In this document: positions 39,317-49,766 of the stretch, one piece after another | Numbering within the stretch: the stretch's first letter is position 1 | Layout of the letters: the number at the start of each line of letters is the position of its first letter | Source: JAEULH01 sp963789785 | GTDB lineage: Bacteria; Pseudomonadota; Alphaproteobacteria; Rhodospirillales; Defluviicoccaceae | DNA: 64,000 nucleotides | Assembly (NCBI GenBank): GCA_963789785.1 | Contig: CAWBNC010000051.1 | Coordinates: 1 to 64,000, forward strand | Reading direction: 5' to 3' | Notes under the pieces: generated by a model | Seen by the model: the letters and a program-made list of their open reading frames with translations, nothing else | What the model was told of the DNA's origin: nothing | Databases searched by the model: none | Made by a program: the position numbers and the translations under genes

Positions 39317-39894
39317 ACACCCAGATCTCTCCGCGGCTGAGCCGGCTGCTGGCGCTGGCTATGCTCGTCTTCGTCCTCGCCGTACCGTACATGGCGATCG
39401 TCCGGCCGTACCTGGATGCAATCGCCGCCGGTCGCGAGACCATCAGCGAGCAGGTCGGGATGCGCGACCGCTACAATGCGCTGGCCGCCGGCGACGCCGC
39501 AATCGACGAACGCCTGGCCGACTCCAGTGACGAGACCGATGGCGGTGAGAGCGCCTACCTCGAAGGCGCCAGCGAGGCGCTGGTTGCGGCGGATCTGCAG
39601 AATCGGGTCAAGACCGTCGTTCAGGACAACGGCGGTGTCCTCAACAGCACCCAGATTCTCGAGACGACCTCCGAGTCCGGCTTCCGTCGGCTCGCCGTAC
39701 GCGCGCGGATGAGCGCGAGTATGGAGGCCCTGTACAAGGTTCTTTACGATCTTGAAACGCAGCGTCCGTTCCTGTTTATCGATAACATCGACATCAACGC
39801 ACGAACCGTGCGTATGCCGGATCGCAAGCGCGAGACGGTCGAACTGATCGTCTCGTTCGACCTGTTCGGCTTCATGCGCGCGAGTGCGTCATGA
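39313..39894 (+). CDS. gspM: Type II secretion protein GspM
   Basis: A 193-residue bitopic protein: a short cytoplasmic start, one membrane helix (LLALAMLVFVLAVPYMAIV) and a periplasmic ferredoxin-like domain of the GspM_b type (AADLQNRVKTVVQDNGGVLN, RMSASMEALYKVLYDLETQR, LFIDNIDINAR). It partners GspL. It overlaps gspL by 4 bases (ATGA) and the next gene likewise. Confidence 0.83.
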   Translation: MNTQISPRLSRLLALAMLVFVLAVPYMAIVRPYLDAIAAGRETISEQVGMRDRYNALAAGDAAIDERLADSSDETDGGESAYLEGASEALVAADLQNRVKTVVQDNGGVLNSTQILETTSESGFRRLAVRARMSASMEALYKVLYDLETQRPFLFIDNIDINARTVRMPDRKRETVELIVSFDLFGFMRASAS

Positions 39895-40544
39895 TCCGGC
39901 TTCTCCGCCGGCTTACGAGTCCGCCGGGTCTGCTCGCTCTGGCCTCAATCGGGCTCGGTGTCATCGTGGCCCTGCAGCTCGGAAGTCCGCCCAAGGTTCC
40001 CGCGCCTGCGGCCCATGTCGAGGCGGCCGCTCCGGATGACGCCACGGCGAGCGGCGAGGCTCAGCCATTCGAGCCGCGGCCGCTTGAGAGCTACGCCGGC
40101 ATAGAAGCGCGCCCGCTGTTCATGCCGTCGCGCCGGCCGCCGCCGCCGGGTGCGAACGCAGCCGGCAATGGGAGCGGGCATGACGCCCTCATGCTCGCCG
40201 GCGTGATCCTGACGACCAACAAGCGCATGGCGATGATCGAGACAAAACGCACGTCGGGTGTCGTCGTCGTCCGCGAGGGCCAGGTCGTCGAAGGCTGGAG
40301 CGTCGACGAGATCGGGCCCGACCGCGTCGTCATCAGCCAGAACGACGAAGTCTACGAACTGCTGCTTGACGACAAGCTCAAGGCGCCGCGCAAGGAGGTC
40401 CGCCGGACGCCGCGTACCCAGCCCCAGCCGAAGCCGCAGCCGGCTCCGTCTGCCCCGGCCGCGGCGCCCACAGATGAGGGACAGCCTCAGGATGGAGAGG
40501 CCCCGACGGCGGAGGAGCCGGAGGACACAGGTGGAGCCGGTTAG
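39891..40544 (+). CDS. GspC/GspN-like inner-membrane protein of the type II system
   Basis: A 217-residue protein with one N-terminal membrane helix (GLLALASIGLGVIVALQL), a Pro/Ala-rich spacer, a domain resembling the GspC homology region (YAGIEARPLFMPSRRPPPP, LAGVILTTNKRMAMIETK, VREGQVVEGWSVDEIGPDRV) and a long Pro/Glu-rich tail. In GspC this domain links the inner-membrane complex to the secretin GspD. No PDZ domain is present. Alphaproteobacterial relatives are annotated either GspN or GspC, so no symbol is given. Confidence 0.75.
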   Translation: MIRLLRRLTSPPGLLALASIGLGVIVALQLGSPPKVPAPAAHVEAAAPDDATASGEAQPFEPRPLESYAGIEARPLFMPSRRPPPPGANAAGNGSGHDALMLAGVILTTNKRMAMIETKRTSGVVVVREGQVVEGWSVDEIGPDRVVISQNDEVYELLLDDKLKAPRKEVRRTPRTQPQPKPQPAPSAPAAAPTDEGQPQDGEAPTAEEPEDTGGAG

Positions 40545-41334
40545 GCGGGCGAATTGGCGCGCGCTTGCCGTCGCGCTCGTTCTCGGCGCGACATGCCTGA
40601 ACGGCGGCGCTTCGCCGGCAGCTTCGGCGGAACCCGCGCCGGCCGCCGAGGCCCGGCCCGGAGGCGAGCATGCGGCCGACCGCGGGTCGGACCCGGGCGC
40701 GATGTGCGAGCAGGCCGTGGCGCTGGCCGAGCGGGCCGAGGGCATTCCGCGCGACCTGCTCGCGGCGATTGCCCGCGCCGAGAGCGGCCGACCTGTCGCC
40801 GCCGACCGGGTCGCCGGGCCGTGGCCGTGGACGGTGAACGCCCAGGGCCAGGGCCTGTTCTTCAACACCAAGCCCGAAGCCATGGAGAGGGCGGGGGTGC
40901 TGCTTGCCGGCGGCGTCCGCAACATCGATGTCGGCTGCGTTCAGATCAATCTGGGCGCGCACCCGGACGCTTTTCTCGATCTCGAGGAGGCGTTCGATCC
41001 CCTCGCCAACGCCGCCTACGGCGCCGCCTACCTCAAGGCGCTGTTCATGGAGACCGGCTCGTGGCCCGAAGCGGTCGGCCGGTACCATTCGGCGACGCAC
41101 GGGCGTAACACAGCCTATCGCGACAAGGTTCTCGATCTCTGGAACCGTGGGCGCGGCCGCCCTGTCCTGATCACCGGCGATGAGCAGCAGGCACGACGGC
41201 ATCTCGCACCGGGCGCGCCGGCTGGGACGCCGCGGCTGCCTCCGACCGGCGGTGCGTCGGTGGGGCCTACGGGGGTCGGCGCGGATGCCGTCGAGGAGCT
41301 CAGAAGCCGGCTGGAGGCGCTGGCGCCGCGGTAG
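40531..41334 (+). CDS. Periplasmic lytic transglycosylase-like protein
   Basis: A ~267-residue protein with an N-terminal signal segment (ALAVALVLGATCLNG, possibly a lipobox Cys) and a goose-lysozyme-type SLT domain. The catalytic Glu is E84 in LLAAIARAESGRPV. It is followed by WPWTVNAQGQGLFF, VDVGCVQINLGAHP-like NIDVGCVQINLG and AVGRYHSATHGRN, all typical of SLT relatives in conjugation and secretion loci. The GTG at 40531 overlaps the preceding type II gene by 14 bases, so it is the last gene of the gsp operon. It probably cleaves peptidoglycan to let the secretion apparatus through. Confidence 0.85.
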   Translation: MEPVRRANWRALAVALVLGATCLNGGASPAASAEPAPAAEARPGGEHAADRGSDPGAMCEQAVALAERAEGIPRDLLAAIARAESGRPVAADRVAGPWPWTVNAQGQGLFFNTKPEAMERAGVLLAGGVRNIDVGCVQINLGAHPDAFLDLEEAFDPLANAAYGAAYLKALFMETGSWPEAVGRYHSATHGRNTAYRDKVLDLWNRGRGRPVLITGDEQQARRHLAPGAPAGTPRLPPTGGASVGPTGVGADAVEELRSRLEALAPR

Positions 41335-41727
41335 ACAGCTCTCTCGCGCGAGAAGTCATCCGCCGTCTTCATCGCCCGCTGGATCCTGGCTGCCAGGATC
41401 GAACAACGGTTCCACCCTCTGCTTCTTTATTCAGGCACATCAAAGTTTAACGGGGTTCAATCGCGAACCCGGTACGGTCCGGCCCCTGGTCACCCGCGAG
41501 CGCGTCGCGGCTAGTCTTCCGCGCACCGACGGTACGCGAACGGCAAGCGTAGCGGCGGGCATAGACCTCAATCTCAGGATCGGCACCGGTCGAAATGAGC
41601 TTCAGGCAATGCTGTCAAAGAAGCTGGAACCACGTGCCATCGATGACGGTGTCTGGATGCTGTCGGCAAAAATGAATACGGACATTGCAACGATGAGGCC
41701 GCTTCGCCTTCGGGATCGTAGCGGCTC
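41335..41727. other. Intergenic stretch, 393 bp, no convincing gene
   Basis: No reading frame here has a recognisable product. Two symmetrical elements are seen. One is a TCTCGCGCGAGA palindrome at 41342-41353. The other is a hairpin at 41382-41400 (GATCCTGG/CCAGGATC with a 3-base loop), which could end the gsp operon although no T-run follows. A short GGGTTC/GAACCC repeat lies near 41455-41475. The stretch is less GC-rich towards its right end, where the glycosyltransferase operon begins. Confidence 0.5.
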
Positions 41728-42978
41728 TTGACCGCGCTTCGCAAAAAACAAGCGACCGCGTGGTATCCCGAGGCTTTCAGCCTCACGGCCCAAACTGGGT
41801 CGAACACCATCGAGTCCGTACGCGCAGCAGGCATCGTCGGCGCCGAGATCCCCTGGCACGCGGCGGTTGCGATCCCGGCTCGCAATGAAGAAAAGCGCAT
41901 TATCCGCTGCCTCTCGGCTTTAAAATCTGCCATTGGCGCGGCTGGCCGCCGCGTTGGGATCGTTCTCGTCGTCAACAACTCGTTCGATGCGACCCATCAG
42001 CGAGCTGACAGATGGCTTTCCCGCGCGAACATTCCCTACGTGCTGCTGGATATAGATTTTGCGGATGCATACGCTTTCGTGGGGTCGGCGCGGCGCCTGT
42101 CACTCGACCTCGCGGCGGACATGGTTGAGAGCGAGGGACTGCTGTTCACGACCGATGCGGACAGCGCCGTTGACCAGCGCTGGATCGTCGACGGGTTTGG
42201 TGAAATCCGCGACGGCGCCGATCTGGTCTGTGGAACAATCCTGCGGTTCGAAGACGAGCACGAACCATTGCCGGCGGAAATCGCCGAGCGGTGCGCGCCG
42301 GAAAGCGAATATGTCGCCCTTAGTGTAGAACTCGCCGCACGGCTCGATCCGAGGCCGCATGACCCTTTTCCTGCCCACTGGAACGTTGGCGGTGCGGATC
42401 TGGTTTTCGGGAGATCGCTCTACGAAGCCCTTGGTGGCATTCCCGTCGTGGCCAGCGGTGAAGATCGCGCATTCGTCGCCGAAGCTGAGCGCCACGACCA
42501 TCGGGTGGTCTTTTCGCCGAATGTCGTCGTGCGAACATCGTTCCGACTGAACGGCCGGGCCGCGGGTGGAATGGCGGACTCGCTGGTTTCGTGGCTCGTG
42601 GACCAGGACCCTCTTTGCGACGAACGGTTGTTCGCCGCCGAAGCAAGCGGGCGGCGCTTCTGGCTCCGGGGTGCCATTCGGCGCTTCGGCAGCAGCGCAG
42701 CGGGCGACGCTCTTCTCGACGCGCTTGGTCTCAACTTGGAGACGGAGCGTAGAACGAGCAGCGAAACCTTCGGCAAGTTCTGGGACCGTGTCGACGCGCA
42801 TTGCTTTCAGGTTGAACGAGGGCGCATGCGCGTGAGCGATATCGTTCGAGAACTGCCTGCCCTGCGGACGATCGTCAAGCGCCTGAGAGCCGGCGAGAGG
42901 CCGGAAGATGATGTCGACCAGGCCAACGCCTGGTTCGCGCAGTGTGTCAGAGGAGACGTTCAACCGTGCCTGGAATAA
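41728..42978 (+). CDS. Family 2 (GT-A) glycosyltransferase
   Basis: A ~416-residue protein. The GT2 core begins at about residue 44 (AVAIPARNEEKRIIRCLSAL), followed by a TTDADS DxD-type metal site, GGADLVFGRSLYEALGG and SGEDRAFVAEA, with helical sequence at the end. It has no membrane segments, so it is a soluble or peripheral transferase. The start at 41728 (TTG) is simply the most upstream; a start nearer the core is likely. The next gene begins 13 bases before its stop. Donor and acceptor are unknown. It opens the four-gene operon to 45447. Confidence 0.8.
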   Translation: MTALRKKQATAWYPEAFSLTAQTGSNTIESVRAAGIVGAEIPWHAAVAIPARNEEKRIIRCLSALKSAIGAAGRRVGIVLVVNNSFDATHQRADRWLSRANIPYVLLDIDFADAYAFVGSARRLSLDLAADMVESEGLLFTTDADSAVDQRWIVDGFGEIRDGADLVCGTILRFEDEHEPLPAEIAERCAPESEYVALSVELAARLDPRPHDPFPAHWNVGGADLVFGRSLYEALGGIPVVASGEDRAFVAEAERHDHRVVFSPNVVVRTSFRLNGRAAGGMADSLVSWLVDQDPLCDERLFAAEASGRRFWLRGAIRRFGSSAAGDALLDALGLNLETERRTSSETFGKFWDRVDAHCFQVERGRMRVSDIVRELPALRTIVKRLRAGERPEDDVDQANAWFAQCVRGDVQPCLE

Positions 42979-44097
42979 CGGCAAACAGGGATAACGCTCG
43001 CACGCCGGAAGTTGCACATTACACATGCGCACTGGCCGACATCGCTCGCCACGCCGTTCACGCAGATCGGCAAGAAAGCTCGATCGATGACGACGTGCGC
43101 AGGCTGTTGTCGACAAGTCTGGGCCGGATGGCAATCGATTACGCAGACCATCGCGGCGACGACAGCCAGCTGATCCTGTCTGTCGCGGATGCGCTGCGCC
43201 GCATCGGGCGCGCCGACCTTTCCGTCGGCCGGATCATCGAGGGTCATTTCAACGCCCTTCGGCTCATCGGTCTTTATGGCGATCGTGCGCAGAGGCGCCG
43301 ATTTCTTATCGACGCAGGCGAAGGTGCCGTTCTTGGGGTTTGGGGCGCCGATGGACGGAAGCCTGTAGAAATATCTGCTTCGGCGTCAGGGCGTTTCCGT
43401 CTGAGCGGGTCGAAGCAGTTTGCGTCGGGGCTTGGCTTGCTGAGCTTCGCGGTGGTTACGGCGCGAGATGGCGATGGCCATGTGCAGCTGTTTGTTGCCG
43501 AGGCCGAGAGATCCCGCGCGCGCGGATCTCTCGGGCTGGACGCCGTCCGGCATGCGCGCCACCGCATCCGGAAGTTTCACCTTCGACGGGATGGATGTTC
43601 CTGTCTCGCGGATCCTCGGCGATTCCGACGCCTACATGCGCGAACCCCACTTCGAGGGCGGCGTCTGGCGATACGCGGCCGTTCAGCTTGGCGGACTGGA
43701 GGCGCTCACGGAGATCGCGCGTCGGCATGTTCGCGACAGGAAGCTTATCGGCGACGGCATCTTCGCGCGTCGGCTCGCCGACCTCGCGATAGGGTGCGAG
43801 ACGGGGCGCCTTTGGATTGACAGCGCTTGCCGCCGGGTCGAGGCGGCTGGCGCCGGACAGAGCGAGGTCGCCTACGTGCTCCTGGCGCGCGAAGCAGTAG
43901 AGCGGGCTTCTGTCGAAGGAATGACGATCGTTGACCGGCTGATCGGGGCAGCCGGCTTCTTCGCCACCCATCCGGCGGATCGCATTCGGCGCGATCTCTT
44001 GTTCTACCTCAGGCAAGCCAATCTCGATGGCAAATCACATGCAGCAGCGCGTTCATATGCGGCGAGCGATGCGGCTGTGGGCGACATGTGGCAATGA
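42966..44097 (+). CDS. Acyl-CoA dehydrogenase-like flavoprotein (frameshifted near 43545)
   Basis: A ~376-residue protein: a helical N-domain (RIIEGHFNALRLIGLYGD), a central beta domain (LGVWGADGRKPVEISASASG, FRLSGSKQFASGLG) and, after the frame change near 43545, a helical C-domain (FDGMDVPVSRILGDSDAYMR, RHVRDRKLIGDGIFARRLAD). The fold order is that of acyl-CoA dehydrogenases, but it is shorter and the usual catalytic Glu context is not evident, so a non-canonical substrate is likely. It overlaps the glycosyltransferase gene and ends in ATGA with the deacetylase gene. Confidence 0.75.
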
Positions 44098-44836
44098 GCC
44101 TGACCGGTCCATTGCTTGAGAAAGCCGGAAGGGCGCCCTACGCGACGATCGACGCGCTGACGGGTCCGGGAAGCGTTATGGTGCTTGCACCCCATCCGGA
44201 CGATGAGTTGCTCGGGTGCGGTGCGGCCATTCGCGAGGCAACCGATAGGGGCCATCTGGTCACCGTCGTGGTTGTCACCGATGGGCGACGATCCCACCGA
44301 AGATCGAAGGTGTGGCCGCCGCATCGGATCGCTCAACAGAGACGGAGCGAAGTCGAGGATGCAGTAGGCATCCTGACCGGCACAGCTTCGAATCTCGTAT
44401 GGCTTGGGTTCGAAGACTGCGGCGTGCCGACCCAGGACAGCGAGGTCGCGCCGGTTGTGGACGATCTGGCGGACATCTGCGCACGTCGAGGCACGACTGC
44501 GGTATGGTCGAGCTGGAATCGCGATCCGCATGTCGATCACAGGGACACTGCGACCTTGGCTCAAGCCCTGGTGGCGCGCCGTCCCCATCTTCTTTGGCAA
44601 AGCTATCCGATCTGGGGTCGGTTCGAAGACAGAGCGCCAGAGCGATCTGCCCACGCGTTCGCGCAATTCGACTGTTCGACGGTGCGGCGCAAGCCGATGC
44701 CAAGGCTGCGGCAGTGGCGGCACATCGCAGCCAGATGACGAAGCTGATCGATGACGATCCCGACGGCTTCGTCATGGACCCCGACATGCAAGCCCATTTC
44801 ATCGAAACGCCCGAGATTTTCATCCGCGAGCGATGA
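44094..44836 (+). CDS. PIG-L (LmbE) family N-deacetylase (frameshifted near 44670)
   Basis: A ~247-residue protein with the zinc motif HPDDE at 34-38 (VLAPHPDDELLGCGAAIRE) and the later His pair (WNRDPHVDHRDT). PIG-L enzymes remove N-acetyl groups from GlcNAc-containing lipids, thiols and antibiotics. After a frame change near 44670 it continues to RLFDGAAQADAKAAAVAAHR and ends PDMQAHFIETPEIFIRER. The ATG at 44094 overlaps the upstream stop, and its own stop overlaps the methyltransferase start. In other bacteria I recall this deacetylase and a NodS-like methyltransferase joined in one polypeptide, which supports a shared pathway. Confidence 0.85.
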
Positions 44837-45383
44837 TGGCGAAGGCGCGAAGGGCCCACTTCGAGCGTCTTTACGGAGGCTCGAGCGATCCGTGGAACTT
44901 TGCGACCAGTCCATACGAGTGCGAGAAGTACGCGGCAACCGTGGCTGCGCTGGCTGGGCGGCGGTACCGCAACGCGGTCGAAGTCGGCTGCTCCATCGGC
45001 GTCCTCTCGGCCATGCTTGCCGAACGCTGCGACCGATTTCTCGGCATCGAATTGAATGCCAAAGCGGCGCGCCTGGCGCGGGAACGCCTGTTGAACATCA
45101 ACTCGGCGCAGGTTCTGGTGACGGAAGTACCCGAAAGCTGGCCTGCGGACCGGTACGATCTCGTGGTGCTGTCAGAGATTCTCTACTTTCTGTCGGCGGA
45201 GGAAATCGCGCGGATGGCAGCTCATATTGCCCGGGATCTGGAGCCGGGCGGCGACTGCGTTCTGGTCAACTGGCTGGGAGACACCGACACCGAGTTGGAT
45301 GGCCGGGCCGCATCGGCACTGTTTCGCGATCTGCTCGGGAATAGAGCCAGGCTCGACGAGATCCATACGCGCGTGACCGATCG

Positions 45384-46521
<1,138 letters not shown>

Positions 46522-46530
46522 GTCCGCCGC

Positions 46531-47358
46531 CTAGCCCTTGACCGCGCCGGCGGTCAGGCCGGAGACGATCTTGCGCTGGAAGACCAGCACCAGCGCGATC
46601 ATCGGCAGGGTGACCGTGACCGACGCCGCCATCAGCGGCCCCCACGGGACCTCGTACTGGCTGGCGCCGCTGATCAGCGCGATAGCAACCGGCACCGTCC
46701 GGGCCTGGGCCGTCAGCGTGAAGGTGAGCGCGAAGAGGAACTCGTTCCAGGCGACGAGGAAGGCGAGCAGGGTGGTGCTGGCGAGGGCCGGGCCCATCAG
46801 CGGCAGGAAGATGCGGGTGATGATGATCCACGGGCTGGCGCCGTCGACCAGCGCCGCTTCCTCCAGCTCCTTCGGCAGGTCGCGCATGAAGGTGGTCAGC
46901 ACCCAGGTGGTGAAGGGCAGGGTGAAGATCAGGTAGGAGACGATCAGCGCGGCGTGGGTGTCGTAGAGGCCGAGCGTCGTGACCAGCTCGAACATGCCGG
47001 ACAGCACGGCGACCTGCGGAAACATGGAGACGGCGAGGATCACCATCAGCAGCAGGGCGCGGCCGCGGAAGGCGACCCGGCCCAGCGCGTAGGCCGCGCC
47101 TAGCCCCAGAACCAGCGACAGCGCCACCGTGCCGGCGCCGACGATCAGCGAGTTGACGATGGTCCGGCCGAAAGGCTGCTCGGCGAAGATGGCCGCGTAG
47201 TTGCGAAGGCTGGGTTCCGCCGGGATCGGGCTTGCGTCGAAAATCGCCGCGCCGGTCTTCAGCGAGGAGATCACCGCCCAGGCGAACGGAAAGAGCGCGA
47301 AGGCCACGATCGCCAGCGCGAGGGCGTAGAGGCCGAGGGTGGGGAGCGCCCTGCTCAT
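46531..47358 (-). CDS. Sugar-type ABC transporter permease (MalG/UgpE-like)
   Basis: A 275-residue protein with six membrane segments, beginning LGLYALALAIVAFALFPFAW. The EAA loop that contacts the ATPase reads ELEEAALVDGASPWIIITRI. It ends with VFQRKIVSGLTAGAVKG, the characteristic MalG-type tail. It overlaps the other permease gene by 4 bases and is followed by the ATPase gene after 9 bases. Confidence 0.93.
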   Translation of the reverse strand: MSRALPTLGLYALALAIVAFALFPFAWAVISSLKTGAAIFDASPIPAEPSLRNYAAIFAEQPFGRTIVNSLIVGAGTVALSLVLGLGAAYALGRVAFRGRALLLMVILAVSMFPQVAVLSGMFELVTTLGLYDTHAALIVSYLIFTLPFTTWVLTTFMRDLPKELEEAALVDGASPWIIITRIFLPLMGPALASTTLLAFLVAWNEFLFALTFTLTAQARTVPVAIALISGASQYEVPWGPLMAASVTVTLPMIALVLVFQRKIVSGLTAGAVKG

Positions 47359-48281
47359 GTCACGGCCTCGTCCGGACGCAGCCGGGCGGTGCGGAGATAG
47401 ACGAGGGTGACCGCGCCGACGATCAGGAAAATCAGCACCGAGGCCGCCGAGCCGTAGCCGACATCGGCGAACTCCACCAGCTCGCGCCGGGCGAAGATGG
47501 ACATGGTGGCGGTCTGCCGGCTGTTGGAGGTCATGATGTAGACCAGATCGAAGATCCGGAGCGCGTCGAGCGTGCGGAAAATGACCGCGACCAGCAGGAC
47601 CGGACGGATCAGCGGCAGGGTGATGCGGAAGAACACGCGCACCGGCGAGACGCCGTCGATGCGCGCCGCCTCATAGACATCGTTCGGCACCATCTGCAGC
47701 GCGGCGAGGATCAGCAGGGCCATGAACGGCGTCGTCTTCCAGACGTCGGTGGCGATGATCGCCGCCATCGCCAGATCGGCATCGGCGAGCCAGGCGACGG
47801 GCGTCGAGATCACGCCCGCGCCGATCAGCGCCGCGTTTACAACGCCGTAGAGGTCGTTGTACATCCACGCCCACATCTTTCCCGAGACCACCAGCGGGAT
47901 CGCCCACGGCACCAGGATCGCGGCGCGGACCAGCGCCCGGCCGCGGAAGCGGGCATTCATCACCAGGGCGAAGACGATGCCCAGAACCGTCTCGATCGTG
48001 ACCGAGCCCATGGCGAAGACCAGCGTGTTCCAAACCGCGTTCCACCACTCGGAGTCGCCGATCAGCAGCCGGTAGTTGTCCAGCCCGACAAAGCGGGCGA
48101 GCCCGGTCTGGCCGAGGCGGGCGTCGGTGAGGCTGAGCCAGACCGTCCGGCTCAGCGGCCACAGCCCGACCGCGGCCAGCGCAGCCAGCGTCGGCGCAAG
48201 GAACAGCCACGCCGCCCGGGTTCTCCGCCGGGTGAGCGACATCGCGCCGGACGAGCGGCCGGCTGTCGTTCCTGAGGTCAT
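47355..48281 (-). CDS. Sugar-type ABC transporter permease (MalF/UgpA-like)
   Basis: A ~308-residue protein with six membrane segments, from AAWLFLAPTLAALAAVGLWP to SVLIFLIVGAVTLVYLRTAR. The EAA loop reads DVYEAARIDGVSPVRVFFRI. The ATG at 48281 overlaps the binding-protein stop (ATGA). The frame is open upstream only because the binding-protein gene has a frameshift. It pairs with the downstream permease to form the membrane pore. Confidence 0.92.
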   Translation of the reverse strand: MTSGTTAGRSSGAMSLTRRRTRAAWLFLAPTLAALAAVGLWPLSRTVWLSLTDARLGQTGLARFVGLDNYRLLIGDSEWWNAVWNTLVFAMGSVTIETVLGIVFALVMNARFRGRALVRAAILVPWAIPLVVSGKMWAWMYNDLYGVVNAALIGAGVISTPVAWLADADLAMAAIIATDVWKTTPFMALLILAALQMVPNDVYEAARIDGVSPVRVFFRITLPLIRPVLLVAVIFRTLDALRIFDLVYIMTSNSRQTATMSIFARRELVEFADVGYGSAASVLIFLIVGAVTLVYLRTARLRPDEAVT

Positions 48282-49544
48282 TGCGCCCAGTCCTCGCCGC
48301 GGATCCGGATCAGCCGCTCCTCGAGCGCGGCCAGCGCCGCGTTCGCGCTCCGCGCGCCCGGAAAGCACGTCGTGAACGGTGTTCCAGAACGCGCTGGAGA
48401 CCCGGTTGTAGGCGATGCCGGTGATCCGCGACGGCCGGGCCAGCGCCTGGTCGAGGACGGCCGCCAGGGTCGCGTAGTGGGGATTGGCGGCAAGCACGTC
48501 GGCGTCGGCGTAGAGCGCCGGCCGGGTGGGGTTGAAGCCGGCGGCGATAGCGCGGGTCTTCTGGACTTCGGCGCCGGTCAGCGTCCGGACCAGATCGGCG
48601 GCGATCTCGGGATGCTTCGAGTAGGCGGATACGGCGAGCTGGGCGCCGCCGAGAACGCCGGTGTGCGCCTCGCCGGGAGCTGCGGGGAGCGGCGCCAGCC
48701 CAACCTTGCCGGCGATGGTGCTGCCGGGTGCATCGGCCAGCGCCCAGACGTAGGGCCAGTTGCGCATGAAGACAGCCTGACCGGTCTGAAAGACCCCCCG
48801 GGCCTCGTCTTCCATGTAGGTCAGCACGCCTGCGGGCGCGATGGTGCCGATCCAGCCGCGGGCCAGTGCCAGCGCCTCGGCGGCTTCGGGCCGGTTCAGG
48901 CCGATGCTGCCGTCGTCCTCGATCAGCCGGCCGCCGCCCTGCGACGCGATCCATTCCATTGCGTTGCAGGTCAGCCCCTCGTAGGCGCGGGCCTGGAAGA
49001 CGTAGCCCCACAGCCGGGTGTTGCCCTGTGCCCGCTCGGCGTCCTGGATCGCCTGCGCGGTTGCGGTCAGGTCCTGCCATGTTTGCGGCACCGGCCGGTG
49101 ATATTTCTCGAGCAGGTCGCTGCGATAGTAGAGCAGGCCGACGTCGACGAACCACGGCAGGGCGACCAGTCGTCCGCCGACGGTATTGTTGGCAATTACG
49201 ACGGGGAGGTGGGCGTCCCGTTCCGCCGCCGGCACGTAGGGGGAGAGGTCGACGAGATGGCGGGCGAGGATGCCCGGCCAGACCACATCGATCTGCATCA
49301 CGTCGATGGCGTCGGAGCGGGCGGCGAGAAGCTGCTGGTAGAGTGCGAGCCGCTGGTCGGCATCGTTGGGCGTGGCGATGATCCGCACGCTGTGGCCGCT
49401 GCGCCGGGCCCAGGCCTCGGCGGCGTCGCGGCACAGCGTCAGCTCCTGGCCGACGGCGCCGCAGGCCAGTGCGATCTCGACGGCGCCGGCGGGGCGCGGG
49501 GTGCCGAGGCCGATAAGCCAGAGCATCGCGACAACGACGACCAC
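48278..49544 (-). CDS. Extracellular solute-binding protein, family 1 (frameshifted near 48345)
   Basis: A ~420-residue periplasmic protein with a signal peptide (VVVVVAMLWLIGLGTPRPAG), then VEIALACGAVGQELTLCRDA and typical binding-protein segments (MQIDVVWPGILARHLVDLSP, ALPWFVDVGLLYYRSDLLEK, GVFQTGQAVFMRNWPYVW). The last part changes frame near 48345 and ends ANAALAALEERLIRIRGEDW at a stop overlapping the permease ATG. The best start is a GTG at 49544, but it is uncertain. It delivers the substrate, probably an oligosaccharide or sugar alcohol, to the importer. Confidence 0.88.
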
Positions 49545-49610
49545 GCGAATGCGAACTTCGATGCGCGGATTGCCTTCGCGCGCGCCGCGCGTCGCAATGA
49601 TCTCATTCCG

Positions 49611-49647
49611 ACCGTCATCGCGAGCCCCGCGAGCGGCGTGGCGATCC
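49611..49647. repeat. Single copy of a REP-like extragenic element
   Basis: A CGTCATCGCGAGC...GGCGATCCAG segment, about 37 bases with imperfect dyad symmetry (GTCATCGCGAG at one end, CGATCCAG at the other). It resembles the widespread GTCATTGCGAGC...GCAATCCAG extragenic repeats of alphaproteobacteria. It lies in the 222-base gap between the aldo/keto reductase and the transporter operon. Confidence 0.4.
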
Positions 49648-49766
49648 AGTGCCAACAATCCCGGCGGACGGTTTTGTGCAGCACACATGCCCATCTTGGT
49701 ACGCTTGCCGGTTCGATGGTGCAAGCCGCCGCCGCCGCCCATGCTGCCTGCGCGGAGAGCGCTTTC

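Noticed and set aside
41455..41475. A tRNA T-arm-like GGGTTCAATCGCGAACCC segment
   Set aside because: No acceptor, D or anticodon arm can be folded around it, so it is only a short inverted repeat.
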